Under the pieces are notes generated by a model that did not search any database, was not told where the DNA came from, and saw nothing but the letters and a program-made list of their open reading frames with translations. A program made the position numbers and the translations under genes. DNA of 64,000 bases from Streptomyces sp. LBL (GTDB lineage Bacteria; Actinomycetota; Actinomycetes; Streptomycetales; Streptomycetaceae): NCBI RefSeq assembly GCF_029893585.1, contig NZ_JARXYX010000019.1:123097-187096 (forward strand), read 5' to 3'. Positions within the stretch are counted from its first letter, which is position 1. Each line of letters opens with the position of its first letter. Positions 45,485-54,267 of the stretch are shown here, piece after piece.

Positions 45485-45734
45485 GTGAGGTACTCGCTGG
45501 GGGCTTTGGGCTGGGGGCTTTGGGCTCCCCGGCTCCGGGCTCCCGGCTTTGGGCTCCGGGCTCCCGGCTTTGTTGGGCTCCGGGCTCCGGGCTCCCGGCT
45601 CCCGGCTCCGGGCTCTTGGCTCCGGGCTCTTGGCTTTGGGCAGGACGTGGGCCCCGTACGTCACCACCTGCCGTCAGCTCCCCCGCACCGCCCGTGCTCC
45701 CCCGCACCGCCCGTGCTCCCCCGCACCACCTGCG
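45485..45734. repeat. Degenerate GGGCTCCGGGCTCCC tandem repeats and CCCCCGCACCGCCCGTGCT repeats
   Basis: From 45496 to 45642 short GGGCTC-C/CGGCTT units repeat about 20 times with changes. From 45676 to 45755 a 19-bp unit (ccccgcaccgcccgtgctc) repeats about four times. A four-run G-quadruplex motif lies at 45499-45524. No gene is supported in 45452-45734. Confidence 0.85.
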
Positions 45735-46865
45735 TCAGCTCCCCCGCACCGCCCGTGCCATCCGCGTCCCCGCTGCCGCCCTCGGGCTGTTGTCCGGGGG
45801 CCTTCTTCGTGGGTGGACCGTGTTCGCCAACAGGACGAGGAAGGTGTCCGTCGCACGGTCCAGGACCAACGACGTTCCCGTGAAGCCCGTGTGGCCCGCC
45901 GCTCCGCGTCCCGCCAGTTCGCCCATGAACCACGGCTGGTCCAGGGCGAAGCCGAGCCCCGGCGGGGTCAGCAGCAGCTCCACCGAGTCGGGGCCGAGGA
46001 CGCGGGCCGGGCCGTACGAACCGCCCGTCAGCAGCGCGCGGCAGAACACCGCCAGGTCCCGGCCGGTCGAGAACAGGCCCGCGTGACCGGCCACCCCGCC
46101 CAGCGCCCAGGCGTTCTCGTCGTGGACCTCGCCCCGCAGCATCCCCCGGTCCGCCTTGGCCCAGGGCCGCCGCTGGTCCTCCGTGGCCGCCGCGCCGGGG
46201 CACGGGCCGAAGCGGGTGGCCGTCATGCCGAGGGGGCGGGTGATGCCGTCGCGGACGAGGACGTCGAGGGTGCGGCCGGTGACGCGTTCCAGCAGGTGCT
46301 GGAGGAGGAGCGGGTTGAGGTCGGAGTAGGTGTACGTGCCGGGGGCGCCGATCGGGGACTCCGCCCGGAGCCGCGCCAGGCGTTCCCCGTCGTCGGCACA
46401 GTCGTACAGCGGGAGTTCGGGGCGCAGTCCGGAGGTGTGGGTGAGCAGCTCCCGTACGGTGATGCCGTGTTCGGCGGCGGCGCGGAAGTCCGGCAAATAC
46501 GCGCCGACCCGGGCGTCGATGCCCAGGGTGCCCCGTTCGAGCTGCTGCAGGACGGCGACCGCGGTGCACAGCTTGGTGAGGGAGGCCAGGTCGAAGGGGG
46601 TGCCGACGGTCGTCGGGACGCGGGCTCCCGGCGGGAGTTCCACGCCCGTGTCCGTCACGGGGTCGTAGGACGCGTAGCGGACGGCCCAGCCCGCGGCCTC
46701 CTCCAGGGCGATCACCGGTCCGCGCCCGGCGACCACCACGGCGCCCGCCGCCCAGGGTCGCTCGCCGGTGGTGAGGTCGTGGACCTCCCGGGCGAGACGG
46801 CGCAGTTCCTCGGGATCGAGTCCGGCCCGTTCCGGTGTGTCGTGGCGCAGTCTCGGTGCGCTCAG
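45735..46865 (-). CDS. Serine hydrolase, beta-lactamase/PBP4* family
   Basis: A protein of about 376 residues of the class C beta-lactamase-like fold. The nucleophile motif is SLTKL (FDLASLTKLCTAVAVLQQLERG), the second motif YSDLN, and the third HTGFTG. ELLTHTSGLRPELPLY is the usual family block. It lacks a signal peptide and may be an esterase or peptidase rather than a true lactamase. No ATG/GTG fits the N-terminus; CTG 46865, with GGAGGG upstream, is the best candidate start (LSAPRLRHDTPERAGLDPEEL), 20 bases after the MFS stop. The C-terminus runs into a repeat array. Confidence 0.82.
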   Translation of the reverse strand: MSAPRLRHDTPERAGLDPEELRRLAREVHDLTTGERPWAAGAVVVAGRGPVIALEEAAGWAVRYASYDPVTDTGVELPPGARVPTTVGTPFDLASLTKLCTAVAVLQQLERGTLGIDARVGAYLPDFRAAAEHGITVRELLTHTSGLRPELPLYDCADDGERLARLRAESPIGAPGTYTYSDLNPLLLQHLLERVTGRTLDVLVRDGITRPLGMTATRFGPCPGAAATEDQRRPWAKADRGMLRGEVHDENAWALGGVAGHAGLFSTGRDLAVFCRALLTGGSYGPARVLGPDSVELLLTPPGLGFALDQPWFMGELAGRGAAGHTGFTGTSLVLDRATDTFLVLLANTVHPRRRPPDNSPRAAAGTRMARAVRGS

Positions 46866-46884
46866 CTCCCTGCTCCCTCCGCGG

Positions 46885-48240
46885 TCACACGCCTCTTCCG
46901 GTCTTCCGGGAACGGCACATTCCCATGAAGCAGCCCAGTGCCACCAGTGCGGCGGCCAGTTGGACGACGGCCATCGGGACGGCGGTGTGCTCCCCGGCGA
47001 TGCCGACGAGCGGTGTGGCGAGCGCGCCGACGAGGAAGGACGTCGTACCGAGCAGGGCGGAGGCGGAGCCCGCGGCGTGCCGGACACGCATGAGGGCGAG
47101 CGCCTGGGTGTTGGGCATCGTGATGCCCATCGCCGACATCAGGACGAACAGCGCGGCGGCCATGGGGGCCAGGCCTACCTCGCCGAAGACGTTCAGGGAC
47201 ATCAGCAGCAGCGCGGTCGCGGCGGTGATGACGATCGCGAGGCCCACGGCCAGTACGCGGTCCAGGCTCACCCGTCCGACCAGCACCTTGCCGTTGATCT
47301 GGCCGGCGATCACCAGGCCGACCGAGTTGAGCCCGAACAGCAGGCTGAACGTCTGCGGGGAGGCCCCGTAGATCTCCTGGATCACGAACGGCGAGGCCGA
47401 GATGTAGGCGAAGAGCGCGGCGAAGGTGAAGCCGCCCGTGAGCATGTAGCCGGAGAACCGGCGGTCGGCGAGCAGGGTGCGCATCGTGCGCAGCGCCTCG
47501 CCGACCCCTCCAGGGTGGCGGTCGGCGGGTGCGAGGGTCTCGGGGAGCTTCGCCCACACGACACCCGCCAGCAGCGTCCCGACCACCGTCAGCACCATGA
47601 ACACGCCCCGCCAGTCCGTCACGCGCAGGATCTGCCCGCCGATGAGCGGCGCGACGATCGGGGCGACCCCGGAGATCAGCATGAGGGTGGAGAAGAAGCG
47701 GGCCATGGCCACGCCGTCGTAGAGGTCACGGACGACAGCCCGCGCGATCACTATCCCGGCCGCACCGGCGAGGCCCTGCGCCAGCCGGAAGACGACCAGG
47801 AGCTCGACCGTGGGGGCCACGGCGCACAGGGCGGTGGCGACGACGTAGACGGCGAGGCCGATGAGCAGGGGGCGTCGGCGGCCCCACTTGTCGCTCATCG
47901 GTCCGACCACCAGCTGGCCGAGCGCCATGCCCGCGAGGCAGGCGGTGAGGGTGAGCTGGACGGTCGCGGCGGGGGCGTGCAGGGACTCGGTGACCTCCGG
48001 GAGGGAGGGGAGGTACATGTCCATCGCCAGCGGGGGCGTGGCGGTGAGACAACTCAGGATCAGGGTGACCAGCAGTCCGGTGCGGCGCAGCGCACGGGCG
48101 GCCGGTTCCGTTGTCGGCACGGCCGCCCGCGCCACGTCCGATGCCGATGCCGATGCCGATGCCTGCGAGGGTATCGATGGCGACGGCGGTGTCGCTGATG
48201 TCTGTGATGTCTGTGATGTCGATGCCCATTGGTCGGGCAT
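46885..48240 (-). CDS. MFS transporter, Bcr/CflA family
   Basis: A 451-residue, 12-helix drug exporter: ATPPLAMDMYLPSLPEVTESL is the typical first helix, GPMSDKWGRRRPLLIGLAVY motif A, and the RDLYDG segment of Bcr/CflA. Family members export bicyclomycin, chloramphenicol or sulfonamides. The first 45 residues are low-complexity Ser/Thr/Ala (SQTSQTSAT; SASASASD) from short DNA repeats. ATG 48240 follows GAGGGAGGGG. The serine hydrolase lies 20 bases downstream and is probably in the same operon. Confidence 0.9.
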   Translation of the reverse strand: MPDQWASTSQTSQTSATPPSPSIPSQASASASASDVARAAVPTTEPAARALRRTGLLVTLILSCLTATPPLAMDMYLPSLPEVTESLHAPAATVQLTLTACLAGMALGQLVVGPMSDKWGRRRPLLIGLAVYVVATALCAVAPTVELLVVFRLAQGLAGAAGIVIARAVVRDLYDGVAMARFFSTLMLISGVAPIVAPLIGGQILRVTDWRGVFMVLTVVGTLLAGVVWAKLPETLAPADRHPGGVGEALRTMRTLLADRRFSGYMLTGGFTFAALFAYISASPFVIQEIYGASPQTFSLLFGLNSVGLVIAGQINGKVLVGRVSLDRVLAVGLAIVITAATALLLMSLNVFGEVGLAPMAAALFVLMSAMGITMPNTQALALMRVRHAAGSASALLGTTSFLVGALATPLVGIAGEHTAVPMAVVQLAAALVALGCFMGMCRSRKTGRGV

Positions 48241-48327
48241 GTGCCCCTCCCTCTTCAAGTGATCCGCCACCTATGCTCTCAGCTCGTACAGAGTGCCGAG
48301 GGTCACGTGAGCGAGGGTGGAGCCGGG

Positions 48328-49335
48328 ATGACGGAGCAGAAGGTGCGTTGGGGGATCCTGGCGACCGGTGGAATCGCGGCCGCGTTCACCGCGGAACTGG
48401 TGGACCTGCCGGACGCGGAGGTGGTGGCGGTGGCCTCGCGGACCGAGCAGTCGGCGAAGGCGTTCGCGGAGCGGTTCGGGATCGCGAGGGCGTACGGCGA
48501 CTGGGACGCGCTGGCGCGGGACGAGGACGTCGACGTCGTGTACGTCGCCACCCCGCACTCGGCGCACCGGGCGGCCGCCGGCCTGTGCCTGGAGGCCGGG
48601 CGGAACGTGCTGTGCGAGAAGGCGTTCACGCTGAACGCGCGGGAGGCGGAGGAGCTGGTCGCGCTCGCCCGGTCGCGCGGGAGCTTCCTGATGGAGGCCA
48701 TGTGGATGTACTGCAACCCGCTGATCCGGCGCCTGGCCGACCTGGTGCGGGACGGCGCGATCGGCGAGGTGCGCAGCGTGCACGCCGACTTCGGCCTGGC
48801 GGGGCCCTTCCCGCCCCAGAGCCGGCTGCGCGACCCGCTGCAGGGCGGGGGCGCGCTGCTCGACCTCGGCGTGTACCCGGTGTCGTTCGCGCATCTGCTG
48901 CTCGGTGAGCCCGCGGACGTCGTGGCGCGGGCGGTGCTCTCCGAAGAGGGCGTCGACCTCCAGACGGGCGCGCTGCTGTCCTGGGAGAGCGGCGCGCTCG
49001 CCTCGGTGCACTGCTCCATCATCGGCGGTACGGCCACCACGGCGTCCGTGACCGGCTCGCTGGGCCGTATCGACATCCCGTACGGCTTCTTCCACACCGA
49101 CCGCTTCGTGCTGCACCGGGACGGCCGTGACCCGGAGGAGTTCACGACCGGCCCGGCGGAGCGGGGCAGCCTCAGGCACGAGGCCCAGGAGGTGATGCGG
49201 GCCCTGCGCGCGGGCGGGACCGAGTCCCCGCTGGTGCCGCTCGACGGCACCCTCGCCGTGATGCGGACGCTCGACGCGATCCGGGACCGCGTCGGCGTCC
49301 GCTATCCCTCGGAGGACACGCTCACGCCGGCGTGA
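48328..49335 (+). CDS. Gfo/Idh/MocA-family NAD(P)-dependent oxidoreductase
   Basis: A 335-residue dehydrogenase. The Rossmann motif is RWGILATGGIAAAFTAEL (GxxGxxA-like), DVVYVATPHSAHRAAAGLCLEAGRNVLCEKAFTLNAREAEEL contains the family Glu-Lys-(A/P) catalytic Lys, and LLDLGVYPVSFAHLLLG with GVYP is typical. It likely oxidises a sugar or cyclitol; substrate unknown. It is divergent from the Bcr-like MFS. ATG 48328 follows GGTGGAG. Its 3' end overlaps by 14 bases the convergent phoD pseudogene. Confidence 0.9.
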   Translation: MTEQKVRWGILATGGIAAAFTAELVDLPDAEVVAVASRTEQSAKAFAERFGIARAYGDWDALARDEDVDVVYVATPHSAHRAAAGLCLEAGRNVLCEKAFTLNAREAEELVALARSRGSFLMEAMWMYCNPLIRRLADLVRDGAIGEVRSVHADFGLAGPFPPQSRLRDPLQGGGALLDLGVYPVSFAHLLLGEPADVVARAVLSEEGVDLQTGALLSWESGALASVHCSIIGGTATTASVTGSLGRIDIPYGFFHTDRFVLHRDGRDPEEFTTGPAERGSLRHEAQEVMRALRAGGTESPLVPLDGTLAVMRTLDAIRDRVGVRYPSEDTLTPA

Positions 49336-50559
49336 GGCCCTGCTCCCCCACCCGCGTCACGAAGGACGCGGCCGTGGTGACCGGCGCCCCGGGCCTGGTC
49401 ACGTACGGCACCGTCCGGAAGTCGGCCCGCGCCTGCTCGCGGCCCAGGGCGACGGGCTCCTGGGTGGCGCCGGTCATGGTGCGTGCCGGGTCGTCGATGT
49501 CCGGTCCGGGCAGCTGGGAGCCGTCGCCGTAGGCCTGGTCGGAGCGGTACTGGCGGGTGTCGAGGACGTCGAACTGGGCGAGCCGTCCCCAGTGCAGGCG
49601 CCGGTGGAGCCGCATGTCGGGGCCCTCGGGCGGCTGGGGGCGGCGTAGCGGCTGGTGCTCCCAGTAGGCGCGGTAGGCGGAGGCGCGGCGCAGCAGGAAC
49701 TCCTCCGGCGGGACGTTGTTCTCGGGGGCGTCGTCGGCGTAGTTGTTCTCGGTCTCGTGGTCGTCCCAGGTGACCACGAAGGGGTGCGCGGCGTGCGCGG
49801 CCATCAGGTCGGGGTCGGACTTGTAGAGGGCGTAGCGCAGGCGGTAGTCCTCCAGGGTCAGCGTCTCGCGGTTGAAGACGGCGGGGAGGGTCCGATCGGT
49901 GTAGTTCCGGTTGCCGCCGACCGAGTTGACGGCGTACTCGTACAGGTAGTCCCCGAGGTGGAAGACCACGTCGACGTCGTCGGCGGCGAGATGACCGTAC
50001 GGCGTGAAGTGGCCGTCGTGGTACGCCTGGCAGGAGACGGCGGCGAGGATGAGCGACGGGACCCGGGCGCCGGCGCGGTGCGGGTACGGCCGGTCGGGCT
50101 GATCCAACTGCCGACGCGGAAGCGGTAGTGGAAGACACGGTCGGAGTCGAGGCCGCCGACCTCGGCGTGGACGGTGTGGTGGAACTCCGGGTGGGCCACC
50201 GCTGCGCCGCGTCTGACGATCCGGCGGAACCGTTCGTCGTGCGCCACCTCCCAGCGGACCAGCACCCGTTTCCCCGGGAGGCCGCCGTCGGGCTGGTACG
50301 GGGCGGGAGCGAGCCGGGTCCACAGGAGCACGGAGGTGGGCAGCGGGTCGCCGGAGGCCACGCCGAGGGTGAAGGGGTTCTCACCGATCTGCGCGGCGTC
50401 GAACTCGGCGGCGCTCGCGGTGCCGGCGGTGGGCAGGTTCACGGAGACGGCGAGCGCGGCGGCGGCTCCGGTGACGGTCAGGAAACGGCGGCGGCCGATG
50501 TGCCGGGCGGCCGCGCGCAGTTCGGCGGCATGCTGGGACGGGTGTGCTGCGGGTGTCAT
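49322..50559 (-). pseudogene. Alkaline phosphatase D (phoD) gene, frameshifted and internally deleted
   Basis: The N-terminal half reads in one frame from ATG 50559: Tat signal GRRRFLTVTGAAAALAV, then ENPFTLGVASGDPLPTSVLLWTRLAP to HYRFRVGSWISPTGRTRTAP. At about 50070 the frame shifts and goes on LILAAVSCQAYHDGHFTPYG, HLGDYLYEYA, VTWDDHETENNY. After TGATQE a stretch of perhaps 100 residues is missing before the C-terminal FRTVPYVTRPGAPVTTAASF. A phosphodiesterase/alkaline phosphatase secreted under phosphate limitation is the ancestor. The frameshift could be an error in the read; the deletion is not. Confidence 0.82.
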
Positions 50560-50567
50560 CCGGTCCT

Positions 50568-50589
50568 CCCCTGACGAATGCGTCAGGGG
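50568..50589 (-). promoter_or_regulatory. Leader hairpin overlapping the phoD ribosome binding site
   Basis: CCCCTGACG (50568-50576) pairs with CGTCAGGGG (50581-50589) around a 4-base loop. On the mRNA, the downstream arm contains the GGGG of the GGGGAGG SD, so folding would hide the ribosome site. Confidence 0.5.
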
Positions 50590-50886
50590 ACATTGGAGTG
50601 GCCGGGGACGACACCCGATTGGCACGTACACAACAGCCAAATGGCGGATGGATGAGTTCCGCAGGGCGGACCCTCGCCTGCGCCGCGCGGCCGTGAACGC
50701 CATACGAACGAACGAGGTAGGCCGCGACTGAGTCGCGCGCCCGATCGCCGCCTGCCCAACTTACACAAACGGAATTACGCGCTCCACTTCAAATAAGCCG
50801 GTGAACAGGCTTATGCTCTTGACCATCTCCACAAGAGCTTCACACTTGGAGGAGACGGCTTCCGTTGGCCACTCCCGAGGGGGGAG

Positions 50887-50969
50887 GCGGCAGCCGTTCC
50901 ACCGCATCGGGTGGGGGTGGCCTCGCGCGGGACCGCGAGGACGCACCGGTGCAGGGGAACGGCTGCCGC
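50887..50969. other. Long imperfect cruciform / multi-stem RNA-like element
   Basis: A perfect 14-bp outer stem (50887-50900 with 50956-50969) encloses smaller hairpins: CCTCGCG/CGCGAGG (50921-50927 with 50934-50940), a CCACC/GGTGG pair around 50899-50915, and the palindrome CACCGGTG at 50944-50951. It may be a structured RNA, a terminator of the SnoaL-like gene, or a mobile-element end. Confidence 0.4.
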
Positions 50970-51080
50970 GTTGAACGCCACGTCGAATGCCGCGCTGATC
51001 CGCGCATGCTTCGAGAGCTCGGCTGAACTGGGCTGGGCTGGTCTGCTCTGGTCTGCTCTGGTCTGTCGGTCGTACGAGGT

Positions 51081-51407
51081 TCAGGCCTGCCCGGTCTCGA
51101 AGCGGGCGATCCTTCCGTCGCCGTCGACCGTGAAGCTCCAGCGGGTGCGCATCTCGCCCCAGCTGTCGTTGCTGTAGCGGGCGATGAGGGCGCGACCGCC
51201 CCGGGACTCGTTGTCGACCTTCATGTGGCCGTGGGAGGAGAAGATCTCCCGGTCGGTCCACTCGTCGAGGTCCCGGTCGGACCCGTCGTCCGCCATGGTC
51301 GCGCCGGGTGCGAGCAGCGCGCGGAAGGCCTCGCGGTCGTGGGCGTTGACGGCGGACACGAAGGCGCGGACGGCCGGGTCGCGCAGCTTGGCTGTCTGAA
51401 TCGTCAT
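51081..51407 (-). CDS. SnoaL/NTF2-like small protein
   Basis: A 108-residue NTF2-like fold protein: DPAVRAFVSAVNAHDREAFRALLAPGATMADDGSDRDLDEWTDREIFSSHGHMKV, then strands ending TRWSFTVDGDGRIARFETGQA. NTF2-like proteins may be isomerases, cyclases or ligand binders; the function is unknown. ATG 51407 has a weak SD; GTG 51422, six codons longer, has GGGGGAT upstream and is a fair alternative. It is divergent from the MazG-like gene. Confidence 0.8.
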   Translation of the reverse strand: MTIQTAKLRDPAVRAFVSAVNAHDREAFRALLAPGATMADDGSDRDLDEWTDREIFSSHGHMKVDNESRGGRALIARYSNDSWGEMRTRWSFTVDGDGRIARFETGQA

Positions 51408-51590
51408 GCCAGCCAGACTCACATCCCCCACCGTGGCCTGCCACCTGAAGGGCACCGGGGGCGGGACGGAGCGGGGAGGGTCGGGGTGAGCAGGAGGCGT
51501 TGTTCGAGGAGGCGTTCGACGAGTAGGTCGAGGGGGTGACGAGCAGAGACACGATGTCGTCGGTGCCGGGGCGCGTGACACGCTGCCCAC

Positions 51591-52001
51591 ATGACTGATC
51601 CGGCCGCACGGACGGCACCACTCTCCCCCGGGACGACACCCGCCCCGCCTGCAGGCCTCCCCCAGCCCACCACGGGCCTCCCCCAGCCGGCCCCTGACCT
51701 ATGGAACTCCATCGACGAGCTGTGGGCGTGGCTGGACGCCAACCGGGCGAACGGGGGCGACCAAGGCCTGCTGCTGCGCATGCTGAAGCTGTCGGAGGAA
51801 GTCGGCGAGGTCGCCCAGGCGGTGATCGGGGCGACCGGCCAGAACCCGCGCAAGGGCGTCACGCACACCTGGGAGGACGTCCAGGGCGAGCTGTGCGACG
51901 TGGTGATCACCGCCCTGGTGGCCCTGCGCACGCTCACCCCGGACACCCGCGAGGTCTTCACCCGGCATCTGGCGAAGGTGACGAAGCGTTCGCTGGGCTA
52001 G
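51591..52001 (+). CDS. MazG-like nucleotide pyrophosphohydrolase
   Basis: A 136-residue protein. The first 35 residues are Pro-rich with a GLPQPTT/GLPQPAP repeat. The all-alpha NTP-pyrophosphatase core follows: LLLRMLKLSEEVGEVAQAVIG has the EExxE magnesium motif and WEDVQGELCDVVITALVAL the second ExxD motif. It should hydrolyse nucleoside triphosphates, probably as a house-cleaning enzyme. ATG 51591 lacks an SD and may be leaderless. A palindrome spans its stop codon. Confidence 0.88.
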   Translation: MTDPAARTAPLSPGTTPAPPAGLPQPTTGLPQPAPDLWNSIDELWAWLDANRANGGDQGLLLRMLKLSEEVGEVAQAVIGATGQNPRKGVTHTWEDVQGELCDVVITALVALRTLTPDTREVFTRHLAKVTKRSLG

Positions 52002-52017
52002 TGCCGCGGCACTAGCC
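51996..52017. terminator. Palindromic terminator over the MazG-like stop codon
   Basis: GGCTAGTGCC (51996-52005) and GGCACTAGCC (52008-52017) are exact complements and include the TAG stop. Confidence 0.6.
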
Positions 52018-52043
52018 ACCGCGCTCACCGCGCGCTCACGCTC

Positions 52044-52823
52044 TCACCGAGGCGCGGGCGGTGCACACAGAGCACCAGCCGCGCCGAACTCGGGCACACG
52101 GCCCCAACCGGCCTGCAGTCCCAGCCGGCCTACGGCCCCCGCCGAAGGGATGGACCACTGATCACCCCGGCGTGCCCTCCTGCCTTCCTGCGCGGAGGGC
52201 ACGCCACCGTCCCGGACAGTCAAGGGCTCGGCCGCGTGTACCCGTAGCGCCGGGCCCTCGTCCAGTCCAAGCACCACGGCGAGTCCACCGGTTGCGTACG
52301 ACTCGGTCCGCACCCTACGGACAGCACGCCACTCACCCCACACCCGCACTCGCTGACCAGCCCGCACCATGACCGCCGCGACCTTTCGCCCGTCGGACGC
52401 AGCCACGATGTCCGGCGCTTTCAACTCGGCCCACACGGTCTTCCCGATCCCGCCCGGGCGCTCGTCGACTCCCCAGCGGTGAGCCAACGCCTCCACGAGC
52501 AACAGCCCGCGCCCGCCGGTCTCCTCGTCGCCAGGAGTCCGCACTTCGGGCCTGCCCGGGCCCGCGTCGCTGACTTCCAGCCGCAGCAACCCGTCCTCCA
52601 GCGATCTGACGATCCGTACACCCACCTGCCGGTCACTCGGCACACGCACACGCAGCGCGTTGGTCACCAGCTCCGAGAGCACCAACTCTGCTGATTCCAG
52701 AACATCTTGGGCCACTCCCCAGCCTCCGAGCACAGCGTGTAACGCCGCCCGGGATCTCGGCACACTTCGACGGCAGCGGGACAGCCGGAACGCGACTTCG
52801 TTCGATCCCAAGCTCTCTGCCAT
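52044..52823 (-). CDS. HATPase_c regulatory ATPase (anti-sigma-factor kinase-like)
   Basis: A 259-residue protein. Its first 135 residues are a GHKL ATPase domain of the RsbW/SpoIIAB type: N box ELVTNALRV, G1 box DAGPGRP, G2 box GGRGLLLVEALAHRWGV. The remaining 120 residues are Arg/Gly-rich and unassigned. Such proteins phosphorylate anti-anti-sigma factors or sit with XRE-DUF5753/DUF397 pairs, as here (the next genes, divergent). ATG 52823 follows AGGGGG. Confidence 0.9.
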   Translation of the reverse strand: MAESLGSNEVAFRLSRCRRSVPRSRAALHAVLGGWGVAQDVLESAELVLSELVTNALRVRVPSDRQVGVRIVRSLEDGLLRLEVSDAGPGRPEVRTPGDEETGGRGLLLVEALAHRWGVDERPGGIGKTVWAELKAPDIVAASDGRKVAAVMVRAGQRVRVWGEWRAVRRVRTESYATGGLAVVLGLDEGPALRVHAAEPLTVRDGGVPSAQEGRRARRGDQWSIPSAGAVGRLGLQAGWGRVPEFGAAGALCAPPAPR

Positions 52824-53009
52824 GACGCCCCCTGAGGGTCGATAGCTGCTGATCAAGCCTTCGCGCTGCAGCGCCAATTACTGGCGATCCACTCACAGCG
52901 TTCCGCAGCATATAGAATGGCGCAATATTGCATGGAGCCTGCAAGGCCTGATTCACTCATTCGAGTAAGCCCCACGTCCTGCAGGTCTGGCCTCTGGTAG
53001 GAGTCACAC

Positions 53010-53882
53010 ATGCCTACTGTCAAACCGTCCACCGTCCTCGGACGCCAACTCGGCGATGAACTCCGCAAGTTCCGTGAAGCGGCAGGTGTGTCCATGGCCG
53101 AAGCAGCCGAGCTGCTCGACTGCACCAAAGGAAAGATCAGCCGGATGGAGAACGGGCACGTACCCGTCCGCACCCCGGATCTGAACGCACTCATGTCTGC
53201 GTATCGGGTCGAGGACCCGGAGACGCGTAACCGCCTCGGAGCTATGGCACAGCGAGCCAACCGACGCCGCCGCGATGGCTGGTGGCATCAATACGGATCC
53301 GTACTGGGCGACTCGTACCGCGATCAGATCGAACTGGAGGCCATCTGTGACAGCGTCCGAACCTATGAGGTGCAGTTGATCCCAGGGCTACTTCAGACGG
53401 CGGAGTACGGCCGCGCAGTGACGGTCGCTTCACGCGCCTGGAAGACACCTGAGGAGATCGATCAGTTCGTCCAGGTGCGGCTCGCCCGGCAGCAACGGCT
53501 CACCGACGAGGACCCCATGTCCCTCTGGGCGGTAGTGGCGGAAGGGGCCCTCCGTCAGCACGTAGGTGGCCCCACAGTGACGCAGGCACAACTGGAGCAC
53601 CTCGCCACGGTGGCGGAGCGCCCCAACATCACTGTCCAGGTACTGCCGTTCTCGCGCGGTGCTCACTCAGGTATGTTCGGCCCGTATCTGCTGCTGAGCT
53701 TTCCTCAGGTGACATCTCTCGACCTCGTCTTGACGGAGACCCCGACCGGCAACATCTGGATGGAGCGCGAACCAGAGGTCGCGTACTACCGCACCCTCTT
53801 CGACGACGCCCGCACCACAGCGCTGCCGCCAGCGGAATCACTCACACTGATCCGCCGCATCGCCAAGGAGTACCGAGCATGA
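53010..53882 (+). CDS. XRE-family regulator with DUF5753 domain (Scr1/WhiJ-like)
   Basis: A 290-residue protein. The N-terminal helix-turn-helix is LGDELRKFREAAGVSMAEAAELLDCTKGKISRMENGHV; the C-terminal DUF5753 domain starts about residue 100 (EAICDSVRTYEVQLIPGLLQTAEYGRAV) and ends VLTETPTGNIWMEREPEVAYYRTLFDDARTTAL. These are the many Streptomyces regulators that pair with a DUF397 protein in a toxin-antitoxin-like manner and influence development. Its stop overlaps the DUF397 start. ATG 53010. Confidence 0.93.
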   Translation: MPTVKPSTVLGRQLGDELRKFREAAGVSMAEAAELLDCTKGKISRMENGHVPVRTPDLNALMSAYRVEDPETRNRLGAMAQRANRRRRDGWWHQYGSVLGDSYRDQIELEAICDSVRTYEVQLIPGLLQTAEYGRAVTVASRAWKTPEEIDQFVQVRLARQQRLTDEDPMSLWAVVAEGALRQHVGGPTVTQAQLEHLATVAERPNITVQVLPFSRGAHSGMFGPYLLLSFPQVTSLDLVLTETPTGNIWMEREPEVAYYRTLFDDARTTALPPAESLTLIRRIAKEYRA

Positions 53883-54082
53883 GCCAGGACCATCACATAG
53901 AGCCCGTAGTCGCGGGAGCGGCATGGCGTGCCAGCAGCTATAGCGGCGGGCAAGGCAACTGCCTCGAAGTCGCCGACAACCTCCCCGCCCTCATCCCCGT
54001 CCGCGACAGCAAGCACCCCACCGGCCCCGTGATCGCCTTCACCCCCCACGCCTGGAGCCCGTTCATCGCCCACCTGCGCTGA
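53879..54082 (+). CDS. DUF397 small protein (Scr2/BldB-like partner)
   Basis: A 67-residue DUF397 protein: WRASSYSGGQGNCLEVADNL, then VRDSKHPTGPVIAFTPHAWSPFIAHLR. It overlaps the preceding XRE gene by four bases (ATGA). In studied pairs the DUF397 protein binds and modulates its XRE-DUF5753 partner. Confidence 0.93.
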   Translation: MSQDHHIEPVVAGAAWRASSYSGGQGNCLEVADNLPALIPVRDSKHPTGPVIAFTPHAWSPFIAHLR

Positions 54083-54267
54083 GCGGAGCCGGGAGCCTCA
54101 TGCAGTGAAAGTCGGCCCGCACACCGGCGAGTTCACTCCGGATCCTCCCCCAAGGCCCAGGTCCCGTTTTCCCCACATCAGAGGACGTGCCACAATCCGG
54201 CTGTCCCTACCCGGTGTCGCACAGCCCAAAGGCGTCCGCGCTCCCCTTGCGCTCCCCTCCGCCTGAC

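Larger units (their letters stand above)
50560..51080. other. Intergenic region with two structured elements
   Basis: No gene is accepted. It includes the phoD leader hairpin (50568-50589), the phoD promoter region, and a long structured element at 50887-50969. Near 51020-51065 short ctggtctgct repeats occur. Confidence 0.5.
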
